Below, piece by piece: positions 42,517 through 50,454 of a stretch of 64,000 nt of DNA; position 1 is the first letter of the stretch, and each line of letters begins with the position of its first letter. The DNA is from Paenibacillus sp. PvR098 (lineage in GTDB: Bacteria; Bacillota; Bacilli; Paenibacillales; NBRC-103111), in assembly GCF_017833255.1 (NCBI RefSeq), contig NZ_JAFIBU010000001.1, forward strand, positions 3,962,501 to 4,026,500, in the 5' to 3' direction. The notes under the pieces are model-generated. The model did not search any database. It worked only from the letters and a program-made list of their open reading frames with translations, and had not been told where the DNA came from. The position numbers and the translations under genes are program-made.

Positions 42517-43188
42517 ATGGGGGATAGGATGAACAAAACAGCGATTGTAGCCGGGGCGACGGGGCTGGTTGGCCGCGATTTGGTGAAGCTTCTTCTGTCG
42601 GATCCTGAGTATGGCAAGGTCATCGCTTTAGTCAGGCGCCGGGTAAACTTGGATAATGAAAAGCTAACTCAGGTGCTTACTGATTGGGAAGAGGAGACGC
42701 TTGAACAAGCTTTGAAGGATGATCTGAGAGATTCCCATGTATTTTGTGCTCTAGGAACGACGATACGGAAGGCCAAAACCAAGGAACAATTCCGCAAAGT
42801 AGATTTCGATTATCCTATGCTGCTTGGAGTGCTATCCAAGAAATACAGGGCAGCTTCATATTTGATTGTTTCTGCCATAGGGGCTTCTAAAGACTCTATG
42901 TTCTTCTACAGTAAAGTTAAGGGAGAAGTGGAGGAAGGCCTCAAGGGCTTGAATTTGCAGGCATTACATATCTTCAGACCCTCGCTTTTATTAGGTCAAC
43001 GTGATGAATTCCGGTTCGGAGAGAAAATGGCAGAGATCCTTGGCGGTTTTTTTTCATCCCTTATGATCGGGGGCTTGAGTCAATATAAACCCATAACCGG
43101 TACAGCCGTGGCTCAAGGAATGATTCGTGCTGCTAAGAACGGAGATGCAGGTGTACGGCTGTACCGGTCTGACCAAATCAAAGGTTGA
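42517..43188 (+). CDS. NAD(P)H-binding Rossmann protein, YraR/HTATIP2-like
   Basis: A 223-residue atypical SDR. KTAIVAGATGLVGRDLVKLLLSDPEYGKVIALVRRRV is the nucleotide-binding loop, HVFCALGTTIRKAKTKEQFRKVDFDYP and LIVSAIGASKDSMFFYSKVKGEVEEGLK carry the S/Y-x-x-x-K residues, and ALHIFRPSLLLGQRDEFRFGEKM is characteristic of the HTATIP2/YraR group. ATG 42517 has AAGGA seven bases ahead; ATG 42529 is an alternative. Substrate unknown. A hairpin terminator follows. Confidence 0.85.
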   Translation: MGDRMNKTAIVAGATGLVGRDLVKLLLSDPEYGKVIALVRRRVNLDNEKLTQVLTDWEEETLEQALKDDLRDSHVFCALGTTIRKAKTKEQFRKVDFDYPMLLGVLSKKYRAASYLIVSAIGASKDSMFFYSKVKGEVEEGLKGLNLQALHIFRPSLLLGQRDEFRFGEKMAEILGGFFSSLMIGGLSQYKPITGTAVAQGMIRAAKNGDAGVRLYRSDQIKG

Positions 43189-43200
43189 TAAGATTAAACT

Positions 43201-43228
43201 AAGGGATCCGCCGCGTGCAGATCCTTTT
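43201..43228 (+). terminator. Terminator after the Rossmann protein gene
   Basis: AAGGGATC (43201-43208) and GATCCTTT (43220-43227) pair with one mismatch, followed by T. It isolates the downstream decarboxylase cluster from the preceding gene. Confidence 0.55.
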
Positions 43229-43303
43229 CACATTTCATTCCCAATTGTAATCACATACGGATGTTCCTACGAAGCCAACTTTTTTTATTTCGTAATATTC
43301 ATG

Positions 43304-43359
43304 TTGACAAGGCAGAGCAAGAAAGTTATATTTAAAAACAACAACTAAGATACTAGTAT
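43304..43359 (+). promoter_or_regulatory. Sigma-A promoter and palindrome ahead of the decarboxylase cluster
   Basis: TTGACA (43304-43309) and TATATT (43327-43332) are exactly 17 bases apart, the best promoter seen for the 20-kb block that follows. Just downstream ATACTAGTAT (43350-43359) is a perfect palindrome in a position suited to an operator. The transcript would have a leader of about 240 bases before the first gene at 43585, with no structure I recognise. Confidence 0.65.
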
Positions 43360-43584
43360 GCCGGTATTTAGCGTCATTAACCTATTTTTATTTTAGTAAA
43401 GTGATTCTAAAAAGGGGGATTCATATTATTCAATCCTATCGTTCAATGGGCACACAGTAAAATTTCATTTGGAAACCTTGATCCTCGACAAAGGCACAGA
43501 ATCGTTCTTTTTTACGGCAAATTGTAACCGCATACAATTGGCAAGGTATGAAATCGGTCTGAAATATATCTGATGGAGGATGCT

Positions 43585-43881
43585 ATGGATCAAAGAATAA
43601 AAGTGTTTATTGAATATAAAATCAGAAATGAAAAAATGACAGATTATAAAAAGATGATCCCCAAAATACAAGAGATCTATTCTGAGAAGCAGTATTCTGC
43701 TTATGAAGGCGTGGATCAGCCTGGCTTGATTGTGGAAGAATTCTTTGTTTCCAATATGGAAGAGTATTCCGAAACCAAAAACAATCGTCTTACCGGATCA
43801 GACCCTATATGGATTGATTTAGCCGACTGCATTGAGGGTGGAGCCAAAAAAATGCATATATGGGCCTTTGCGCAAATGTAA
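43585..43881 (+). CDS. Small hypothetical protein, possible dimeric alpha/beta-barrel
   Basis: A 98-residue soluble protein. RIKVFIEYKIRNEKMTDYKKMIPKIQEIYSEKQ looks like a strand followed by a long helix, then LIVEEFFVSNMEEYSETKNNRL and KKMHIWAFAQM give further strand-helix-strand: the pattern of ferredoxin-like dimeric barrels (EthD/Dabb/monooxygenase types). The family is not certain. ATG 43585 follows GGAGG at the right spacing; an in-frame ATG four codons earlier overlaps that site. It heads the UbiX-UbiD block and ends 35 bases before ubiX, so it may act on the same aromatic substrate or on a product. Confidence 0.6.
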   Translation: MDQRIKVFIEYKIRNEKMTDYKKMIPKIQEIYSEKQYSAYEGVDQPGLIVEEFFVSNMEEYSETKNNRLTGSDPIWIDLADCIEGGAKKMHIWAFAQM

Positions 43882-43915
43882 AGACTAAACATAGGCATCA
43901 GGAGAGGTGAACTAG

Positions 43916-44482
43916 ATGAAAAAAATTATTGTGGGTATGTCGGGAGCAACCGGAGCCATTTTTGGAATCCGAATTTTGGAGGTTCTAAAAGAACTGAACA
44001 TAGAATCCCATCTAGTCATGTCCAAGTGGGCAGAGACGACAATTCGTTTAGAAACGAAGTATTCCGTTGACGAGGTTCTTAAATTGGCTTCCGTTGTTCA
44101 TGGGCCGTCGAATCAGGCGGCTTCCATTTCGAGCGGTTCGTTTCGTACGGATGGTATGATTATAGCTCCTTGCAGCATGAAGACCTTGGCCGCGATCAGT
44201 GCGGGATATGCCGATTCCTTAATTGCGAGAGCTGCTGATGTGATATTGAAAGAACGGAGAAAACTAGTCATCATGGCCAGAGAAACTCCGCTCAATGATA
44301 TTCATTTACAAAACATGCTGAATTTATCTAGAGCCGGAGCGTTGATTTTACCTCCTATGCCTGCATTTTATAATAATCCGGAAACGCTAGATGATATGAT
44401 TAATCATATTGTTGCCCGTACGTTAGATCAGTTTGATATTGATAATTCATTAACGAAACGATGGATGACACAGAATGTTTAA
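43916..44482 (+). CDS. ubiX: UbiX/Pad1-type flavin prenyltransferase
   Basis: A 188-residue flavin prenyltransferase, the enzyme supplying prenyl-FMN to the five UbiD proteins encoded downstream. IIVGMSGATGAIFGIRILEVL is the nucleotide loop; SKWAETTIRLET resembles the Pad1/BsdB form; NQAASISSGSFRTDGMIIAPCSMKTLAAISAGYADSLIARAADVILKERRKLVIMARETPL is the conserved core, and LPPMPAFYNNPETLDDMINHIVARTLDQF the C-terminus. AGGAGAGGTGAACTAG precedes the ATG. Being one copy for five decarboxylases, it probably serves them all. Confidence 0.95.
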   Translation: MKKIIVGMSGATGAIFGIRILEVLKELNIESHLVMSKWAETTIRLETKYSVDEVLKLASVVHGPSNQAASISSGSFRTDGMIIAPCSMKTLAAISAGYADSLIARAADVILKERRKLVIMARETPLNDIHLQNMLNLSRAGALILPPMPAFYNNPETLDDMINHIVARTLDQFDIDNSLTKRWMTQNV

Positions 44483-44545
44483 CTTAACGGCAGCATAATC
44501 TTCTATATAAAAATACTAGAATATAACTTTGGAGGTATAACGAAA

Positions 44546-45982
44546 ATGAGCCATCCCAAAAATATGGAACAATTTATCAATGAATATGAAAAGGTGCGGC
44601 CTGAAGATGTAATTCGAATTACGAAGCCGGTCGATGCCAAGTTTGAAATTACCGCCATTGCCAAGCACTTCGAGGAGCAGAACAAATTTCCGCTCATCGT
44701 TTTTGAACAAGTGCTTAATGCCAAGGGCGAGATTTCTCCGCATCCCGTTGTCATTAATATGCTCGGTGACAGGCATAAATTAGCCTATGCCATAGGCTCT
44801 AATTATTCAGAAGTCGCGCTCGATTGGTCCAGAAAAGTCGAGCAATCCGAACCGCAAAAGCCGGTTGTAGTCCAGCATGGAGAGGCTGCTTCTCAAGAGG
44901 TTGTGCTTAAAGGCAACGATATTGATTTGCTGTCTTTACCTATCGTACATCATCACGAGATGGACCCTGGACCCTACATCACCGCAGGCATGTTTACCTG
45001 CCACGATCCCGAAACCTGGAGTGCGAACATGGCGTTTCATAGAGGCTTTATTTCCGGCCCTCGGGAAATTCGCGCCTACCTCAGTCCCGGAAGCCACAAT
45101 TTTTGGAATCTCAAGACCCATGAAAACTTAGATAAAGAAATGAAAGTAGCTTTCTGGATAGGGCATCACCCCGCACACATTATGGGGGCGCATTGTCATA
45201 TGAGCTATCCTAAGGATCATTATACTCCGTCGGGCACCTTAGCCGGACAACCGCTCAGGCTGGTTCCTTCCCAGACGCTTGGAGACGACTTTTTGGTTCC
45301 TGCGGACGCGGAGTTTGTCATTGAAGGCATTATGAGACCGGGGGATCGAGCTTTGGAGGGGCCGTTTGGCGAATACCCTCGTTATTACGGTCCTCAGCAA
45401 AAGAGCCCGGTGATGGAAGTGACGGCTGTAACCCACCGTAAAAACGCGATGTGGTATTCGTTTATGGTTGGAATCAACAATAACTATTCGTCGGTACGCG
45501 TGGAGCGGGACATGTATGCGGCTATAAAGAAAGCGGTTCCACAGGTGGAACGGGTGGCTATGCCGGTGTCAGGCTGCGGGATGTTCCACTGCTACGTCCA
45601 GCTGAAGAAAACGCATGACGGCCAACCGAAGCAAGCGATTATGGCGGCCCTGGTCGCATCCGAATGGGTCAAACACGTGATTGTCGTAGACGAGGATATC
45701 GATATTTATGATGATCGCTGGGTGCTTTGGGCCGTAGCGACCCGAAGTCAATGGGATAAAGATATATTCGTCGTTCCGGACAGCTTTGGAGCTCATCTGG
45801 ATCCGTCTGCCGGACGGAATGCCATGAGTGCCAGAGGAGGAATTGACGCTACCAGACCAGCACCGCCGGAAAGATATCCGCTTCGCTTGGATGTGCCTAC
45901 GGAAGTCAAAAGTCGGATACAGCTGAAGGATTTTATTGATGAAGAAAAACTGGCAAAGGTTCCAACGATCAATAAACATTAA
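44546..45982 (+). CDS. UbiD-family decarboxylase, first of five, divergent
   Basis: A 478-residue prenyl-FMN decarboxylase-family protein. The C-terminal half is typical: ADAEFVIEGIMRPGDRALEGPFGEYPRYYG carries the conserved Glu-Gly-Pro-Phe-Gly-Glu loop with the catalytic acid, and KHVIVVDEDIDIYDDRWVLWAVATRSQ is the late family motif. The usual N-x-G-x-Y-R prenyl-FMN segment is altered to ANMAFHRGFI, and the following section (PGSHNFWNLKTHENLDKEMKVAFWIGHHPAHIMGAHCHMSYP) is unusually His-rich. GGAGGTATAACGAAA lies ahead of the ATG. It is followed by a zinc-ribbon small protein, like the B-C-D order of bsd/vdc decarboxylase operons. Substrate unknown. Confidence 0.85.
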   Translation: MSHPKNMEQFINEYEKVRPEDVIRITKPVDAKFEITAIAKHFEEQNKFPLIVFEQVLNAKGEISPHPVVINMLGDRHKLAYAIGSNYSEVALDWSRKVEQSEPQKPVVVQHGEAASQEVVLKGNDIDLLSLPIVHHHEMDPGPYITAGMFTCHDPETWSANMAFHRGFISGPREIRAYLSPGSHNFWNLKTHENLDKEMKVAFWIGHHPAHIMGAHCHMSYPKDHYTPSGTLAGQPLRLVPSQTLGDDFLVPADAEFVIEGIMRPGDRALEGPFGEYPRYYGPQQKSPVMEVTAVTHRKNAMWYSFMVGINNNYSSVRVERDMYAAIKKAVPQVERVAMPVSGCGMFHCYVQLKKTHDGQPKQAIMAALVASEWVKHVIVVDEDIDIYDDRWVLWAVATRSQWDKDIFVVPDSFGAHLDPSAGRNAMSARGGIDATRPAPPERYPLRLDVPTEVKSRIQLKDFIDEEKLAKVPTINKH

Positions 45983-46044
45983 TCAACCCGCGCATTTGCT
46001 TGGGTCCAATGATTTTGAATGAAATTACAGGAGGGCTAATATCC

Positions 46045-46200
46045 ATGGCTGAGAAATTAAGAGAGATATGGTTTAAATGCACGGAGTGCGAAAAAGAGTC
46101 GTATTGTGGCGGAGAGTTTGGCGACGATCCCGAATCCGATGTCATGTGCCCATTTTGCCGCCATGAAATGAAGTTAAGCGAAGCTCGTCTTAAACAATAA
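46045..46200 (+). CDS. Zinc-ribbon small subunit, VdcD/BsdD-like (copy 1)
   Basis: A 51-residue protein, MAEKLREIWFKCTECEKESY onward, with cysteines arranged as CTEC, a lone C in SYCGG, and CPFC near the end, plus a His: a zinc ribbon. Hydroxyarylic acid decarboxylases (vanillate, 4-hydroxybenzoate) use a similarly small zinc-ribbon D subunit beside their UbiX and UbiD subunits, so this is probably its counterpart. AGGAGGG lies nine bases before ATG 46045. Its DNA is almost identical to that at 59348-59500 over the first 130 bases. Confidence 0.75.
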   Translation: MAEKLREIWFKCTECEKESYCGGEFGDDPESDVMCPFCRHEMKLSEARLKQ

Positions 46201-46236
46201 GGGAAGTAAACCGAAAACCAATGGGAGGCAAAGCAA

Positions 46237-47871
46237 ATGACGGATTTACGGGCGCATTTGAAAAGGCTGGAGGAGCAAGGAGATCTGGTCAAAATTTCAA
46301 GGGAAATGAATAAAGATACAGAAATTCATCCTTTGGTTCGTTGGCAATTTCGAGGATTGCCCGAATCGGAAAGAAAAGCGTTCCTATTTGAAAATGTGGT
46401 TGACAGCCGAGGCCGGAAATATAACTTTCCGGTAGTTGTCGGCGCCCTTTCGGCGTCGGAGCGAATTTATAACACCAGCTTGGGTGGAGAGGATTCAGGG
46501 GAGCGGTGGAAACATGCTTTCGATCATCCGATTCCTCCTCGTATTGTAGAATCCGGCCCCGTACAAGAGGTTGTACATATGGGTGAATCTTTACTTGAAG
46601 ATGGCGGCCTGGATGAATTGCCCGTTCCGATTTCTACCCCAGGCTTTGACAACGCTCCTTATTTTAATTCCGCGATTTGGATCGTTCGCGACCCGGAAAC
46701 AGGTATTATGAATGCAGGCGTATATCGCTCGCAAATCAAAGATCAATTAAGAACCGGGATCTATGCCTTTGGCAATAACAATTTAGCCCGGATATGGGAA
46801 AAGTGCAATGCGATGGGGGTTCCTTTACAAGCGGCGGCGGTCATTGGAGCCGATCCTAAAATTTATTTTTCGGCGATTCAATTGGCTGCTATGGGCGTAG
46901 ATGAAATGGGGCTTGCCGGTGCTCTTAACGGTTCGGCTATAGAGATGGTTCGCTGCAAAACAATCGATTTGGAGGTTCCCGCTCATGCGGAAATCGTGAT
47001 TGAAGGCACGATAAGGACCGATGTATTGGAACCGGAGGGTTCTTTTGGAGAAGCGCACGGCTACTCGGACCCAAGAGCATTAGGATTTGTTTTTGAGGCA
47101 TCCTGCTTTACACACCGCAAAAATCCCATTTATTTATCCATACTCAGTCAAGTTACGCCAAGCGAGAGCAGCAAATCCAAACAAAGCGGATATGAAGCGG
47201 ATGCTCTTCGTTTTTTGCAAAAGGAATGCGGCTTAAAGGGTGTGCTTGAAGTCGTTTTGGTGGAAGAGCTCATGAACCGGCAAATGGCGGTTATCCGAAT
47301 GAAAAAAACAAGTCCATACGAACCGAACAGCGCCTTGCATGCTCTTCTAGGCCGAAGACAACCGCCTAAATTTGCGGTAGCTGTTGACGAAGATATTGAT
47401 CCCCGTGATGCGGTGGCCGTCAATTGGGCTATTATTAATCGCTGTCAGCCCCATAGGGATGTAGAAATTGTACGCCCACGTCCACATCCGTTCGGACCCT
47501 TAAGATTGGTGGCGGACGATATTAATTATGATCGATATGATTCAAGTATCTTGATTGATGCTACGAAGAAAAGAGATCTGCCTCCGGTAGGGCTGCCCGC
47601 TAAAGAATATATGGAGAATGCCCGAAAAATATGGGAAGAGCTGGAGATGCCTTCATTGCAGCCACGCGCTCCTTGGTATGGATACTCTTTAGGATTCTGG
47701 CCGGAAGAGAGCCAGCGAGAGGCTGAATTGGCGACGCAGGGCAAATATTTTGAAACAGGGGAAAAATTATCCCAACAACAAGTTGCAGTAGAGCCAGGAA
47801 CGATACTCGCAGAAATTCGCGGTAAGTGGCAGAAGGAATATTCTGTATATGAGAGCATCAGGAAGAAATAA
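46237..47871 (+). CDS. UbiD-family decarboxylase, second of five (long type)
   Basis: A 544-residue UbiD protein of the longer type that begins LRAHLKRLEEQGDLVKISRE and HPLVRWQFRGLPESERKAFLFENV. The prenyl-FMN segment is GIMNAGVYRSQI, the metal-binding glutamate lies in HAEIVIEGTIRT, and the catalytic loop is EPEGSFGEAHGYSDP. By eye Asn182 (in GNNNLARIWEKC) stands where the family usually has the cofactor/metal-contacting histidine. Closest relative in the window is the fifth UbiD at 61543 (near 50% by eye). The ribosome site is GGGAGGC. A strong hairpin follows 25 bases after the stop, before the binding-protein genes. Confidence 0.9.
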   Translation: MTDLRAHLKRLEEQGDLVKISREMNKDTEIHPLVRWQFRGLPESERKAFLFENVVDSRGRKYNFPVVVGALSASERIYNTSLGGEDSGERWKHAFDHPIPPRIVESGPVQEVVHMGESLLEDGGLDELPVPISTPGFDNAPYFNSAIWIVRDPETGIMNAGVYRSQIKDQLRTGIYAFGNNNLARIWEKCNAMGVPLQAAAVIGADPKIYFSAIQLAAMGVDEMGLAGALNGSAIEMVRCKTIDLEVPAHAEIVIEGTIRTDVLEPEGSFGEAHGYSDPRALGFVFEASCFTHRKNPIYLSILSQVTPSESSKSKQSGYEADALRFLQKECGLKGVLEVVLVEELMNRQMAVIRMKKTSPYEPNSALHALLGRRQPPKFAVAVDEDIDPRDAVAVNWAIINRCQPHRDVEIVRPRPHPFGPLRLVADDINYDRYDSSILIDATKKRDLPPVGLPAKEYMENARKIWEELEMPSLQPRAPWYGYSLGFWPEESQREAELATQGKYFETGEKLSQQQVAVEPGTILAEIRGKWQKEYSVYESIRKK

Positions 47872-47896
47872 CTGAACGGGGGAAGCAGCCCCAAAA

Positions 47897-47938
47897 TTCA
47901 ACCTCCAATGTACAGTGAACCTCATATTGGGGGTTGAA
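47897..47938 (+). promoter_or_regulatory. Intercistronic hairpin
   Basis: TTCAACCTCCAAT (47897-47909) pairs along all 13 bases with ATTGGGGGTTGAA (47926-47938) with one G-T wobble. No U run follows, so it is unlikely to be a simple terminator; it may protect or process the mRNA so that the downstream binding-protein messages are more abundant. Confidence 0.6.
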
Positions 47939-47995
47939 CCATACCAGATGTTCCTTGTGTGAAGGTCAACTGGACCAAATGAGGGAGGGAAATGC

Positions 47996-49171
47996 ATGTT
48001 AAGGAAAATCAGGAGAACAAAAGTTAATTTTTTTATCGCCGTATTAGGCTGTGTGGTTTTAGCTGCTACCGCTTGCAGCAGCGGTCAGTCCTCCAGTCCC
48101 AGCGCAGACAATAATCAACCGCCGACACCGAACACTTCACAATCCGGAACAGCAAATGTGAATTCAGAATGGGAAAACATTGTGAATGAGGCGAAGAAAG
48201 AAGGAAAAGTGGTTATATCCGGTTCGCCGAGCCAGCTTTGGAAAAAATCGTTGGTGGATGCTTTTGAAGCGGAGTATCCGGGAATCAAGGTTGAATATAC
48301 AGGCGCCAATGGAAGGGACTTCTGGCCCCGCGTCAAAAAGGAACAGGAGCTCGGGCAATATTTGTGGGATCTTCGAGCAGGTGGAGCTAGCGGGGATACC
48401 TTCAACGCCAAAAATTCGGGGTTATTTGATCCCATTAAACCGATCATTAATGCGGAACTTACCAAAGATGATATTTGGTTTGGAGGCTATGATAACGCCT
48501 TTATTGATAAAGAAAAGCAATTTATGTTCAGTTATTTTGCTTTCGAAGAACCGACCACCTTCATAAATCGCGATATTATTCCAGAATCTGAACTATCTTC
48601 GACAAAGCAGTTATTAGATCCAAAATACAAAGGGAAAATATCGATACAGGATTTGCGTGGGGGTGCGAGCCAAGCCTCCATGGGAGCTCTTTTTGAGATG
48701 TATGGAGAAAGTTTTGTTGAGGATCTTTTGAAAAATCAGGAACTGGCCTTCACCGCGGATAAACGTCAACAAGCTGAATGGTTGGTTAGGGGCAGATATC
48801 CTATTACGATAGGGATCAGCGCCACGGAATTGGTTCCATTTATGGATCAAGGACTGGGAAAAAACGTTGTGCCTTTAAAAGATGAAAGAGCCCCTCAAGG
48901 AATGGGACTTGGCGGAATTCAGGTTTTGAAGAATGCCCCTCATCCCAACGCGACCAAAGTATATGTGAACTGGCTTCTCTCTCAAAAAGCACAGCAGCAG
49001 CTGGTGGATAACGTTCAAATGAACAGCCGCCGGGTGGATGTCAAGCCTGGGAATGAAGCGACGAAGGTAGATCCGCAGCAGAAGGATGAATATTTACCTA
49101 CCTATGTAGAACATACCGCTGAAATTCACCTTTATATCCTCAAAATGGCAGACCAATTGCTGAAAAAATAG
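47996..49171 (+). CDS. Iron(III)-type ABC substrate-binding lipoprotein, copy 1
   Basis: A 391-residue lipoprotein: signal peptide NFFIAVLGCVVLAATAC with lipobox, then a Ser/Asn/Pro linker. WENIVNEAKKEGKVVISGSPSQLWKKSLVDAFEAEYPGIKVEYTG is the family-1/FbpA-like entrance. Later APQGMGLGGIQVLKNAPHPNATKVYVNWLLSQKAQQQLV is typical of the iron(III)/thiamine class. The Tyr pair that binds Fe3+ is not evident, and the surrounding decarboxylases suggest an organic acid ligand. GGGAGGGA precedes the ATG. Its tandem paralogue follows 56 bases later. Confidence 0.9.
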   Translation: MLRKIRRTKVNFFIAVLGCVVLAATACSSGQSSSPSADNNQPPTPNTSQSGTANVNSEWENIVNEAKKEGKVVISGSPSQLWKKSLVDAFEAEYPGIKVEYTGANGRDFWPRVKKEQELGQYLWDLRAGGASGDTFNAKNSGLFDPIKPIINAELTKDDIWFGGYDNAFIDKEKQFMFSYFAFEEPTTFINRDIIPESELSSTKQLLDPKYKGKISIQDLRGGASQASMGALFEMYGESFVEDLLKNQELAFTADKRQQAEWLVRGRYPITIGISATELVPFMDQGLGKNVVPLKDERAPQGMGLGGIQVLKNAPHPNATKVYVNWLLSQKAQQQLVDNVQMNSRRVDVKPGNEATKVDPQQKDEYLPTYVEHTAEIHLYILKMADQLLKK

Positions 49172-49227
49172 CCCAGAATGCATTTGTTCCTTTGAACCTT
49201 TGGTAAAAGAATGTGAGGGGAATAAAC

Positions 49228-50409
49228 ATGTTAGGGAACGTTAGAGGGAAAAGAACTCCGTTATGGATTGCTGCAGTATTAGGTTGTATAGTGTTGGCAT
49301 CTGCCGCTTGCAGCGGACAAAATGCCAGTCCCCAATCAGACGGCAATCAAAAGCAGGCTGCTCCTGCTAACACTACACCATCAGGTTCTGCCAATGTGAA
49401 TCCAGAGTGGGAGAACATTGTGAACGAGGCGAAGAAAGAAGGAAAAGTGATTATATCCGGCTCGCCGAGCGATCTTTGGAAGAAATCATTGGCGGATGCC
49501 TTTGAAGCGGAGTATCCGGGGATCAAAGTTGAATATTCCAGAGACAATTCCAGAGACTTTTGGGCCCGGGTTCGAAAAGAACAGGAAATGGGGCAATATT
49601 TGTGGGATCTTCGTGTGGGGGGAGCTAGCGGAGATGTTTACAGCGCCAAAAATCAAGGTTTATTTGATCCCATTCAACCATTTATTAATCCGGAACATAC
49701 CGATGACAGCATTTGGTTTGGCGGGTTTGATGGGGCATTTATTGATAAAGAAAGCAAATATATGTTTAGCTTCTTAGCCTTTGAAGAGCCGACTACATTC
49801 GTAAACCGGGAATTGATCTCAGAGGCCGAGTTATCTTCAACGAAACAGTTAACGGATCCCAAATTCAAAGGGAAAATAGCGATACAGGACCCACGAGGCG
49901 GAGCGGGCCAAAGCTCGGCGGCAGCGCTCATGGAGATGTATGGAGAAGATTATATTACCAATCTTTTCAAAAATATGGACATAGGCGTAACCGCGGATAA
50001 ACGTCAACAAGCCGAATGGTTAGTCCGAGGAAAATACCCTATAACGATCGGGTTTAATGTTACTGAATTGCTGCCTTTTTTAGATCAGGGACTTGGCAAA
50101 CAGGTTGTAGCTTTACCAGATGATGTACCACCGCAAGGAATGGGGCTTGGAGGGATACAAATCATGAAAAACTCTCCTCATCCCAACGCGACCAAAGTAT
50201 ATACGAACTGGCTGCTCTCTCAAAAAGCTCAGCAGCAGCTGGTGGACAGCGTAAAATTGAACAGCCGCCGGTTGGATGTTAAGCCTGGCGATGAAAAGAC
50301 GGTATTGAATGAACAAAACAAGGATAAGTATTTCCTTCATTACAGAGAAGAATATGTGGATTTGAAATTACGTATTTTTGACTTGCAAAATGAGTTGATT
50401 AAAAAGTAG
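49228..50409 (+). CDS. Iron(III)-type ABC substrate-binding lipoprotein, copy 2
   Basis: A 393-residue lipoprotein, about two-thirds identical to the preceding copy by eye. Signal peptide PLWIAAVLGCIVLASAAC, then WENIVNEAKKEGKVIISGSPSDLWKKSLADAFEAEYPGIKVEYSRDNSRDFWARV. ATG 49228 follows GAGGGG by seven bases; the frame is open five codons earlier. Tandem duplicated binding proteins usually differ in ligand specificity. A permease gene begins 45 bases downstream, so all should be co-transcribed. Confidence 0.9.
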   Translation: MLGNVRGKRTPLWIAAVLGCIVLASAACSGQNASPQSDGNQKQAAPANTTPSGSANVNPEWENIVNEAKKEGKVIISGSPSDLWKKSLADAFEAEYPGIKVEYSRDNSRDFWARVRKEQEMGQYLWDLRVGGASGDVYSAKNQGLFDPIQPFINPEHTDDSIWFGGFDGAFIDKESKYMFSFLAFEEPTTFVNRELISEAELSSTKQLTDPKFKGKIAIQDPRGGAGQSSAAALMEMYGEDYITNLFKNMDIGVTADKRQQAEWLVRGKYPITIGFNVTELLPFLDQGLGKQVVALPDDVPPQGMGLGGIQIMKNSPHPNATKVYTNWLLSQKAQQQLVDSVKLNSRRLDVKPGDEKTVLNEQNKDKYFLHYREEYVDLKLRIFDLQNELIKK

Positions 50410-50454
50410 TTCATCTATTTCTATACAAAAATGTTGTCCCCCGGAGATGATAAT

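Noticed and set aside
43429-43527. A stop-bounded stretch of 32 codons (FNPIVQWAHSKISFGNLDPR onward) in the leader of the decarboxylase cluster
   Set aside because: It lacks a start codon and a ribosome site, and matches no family I know; a run this long arises by chance fairly often.
47996-50409. Assignment of the binding proteins as true ferric-iron transport proteins
   Set aside because: No iron genes or Fur box adjoin them, the typical paired tyrosines are not evident, and the context is decarboxylation.
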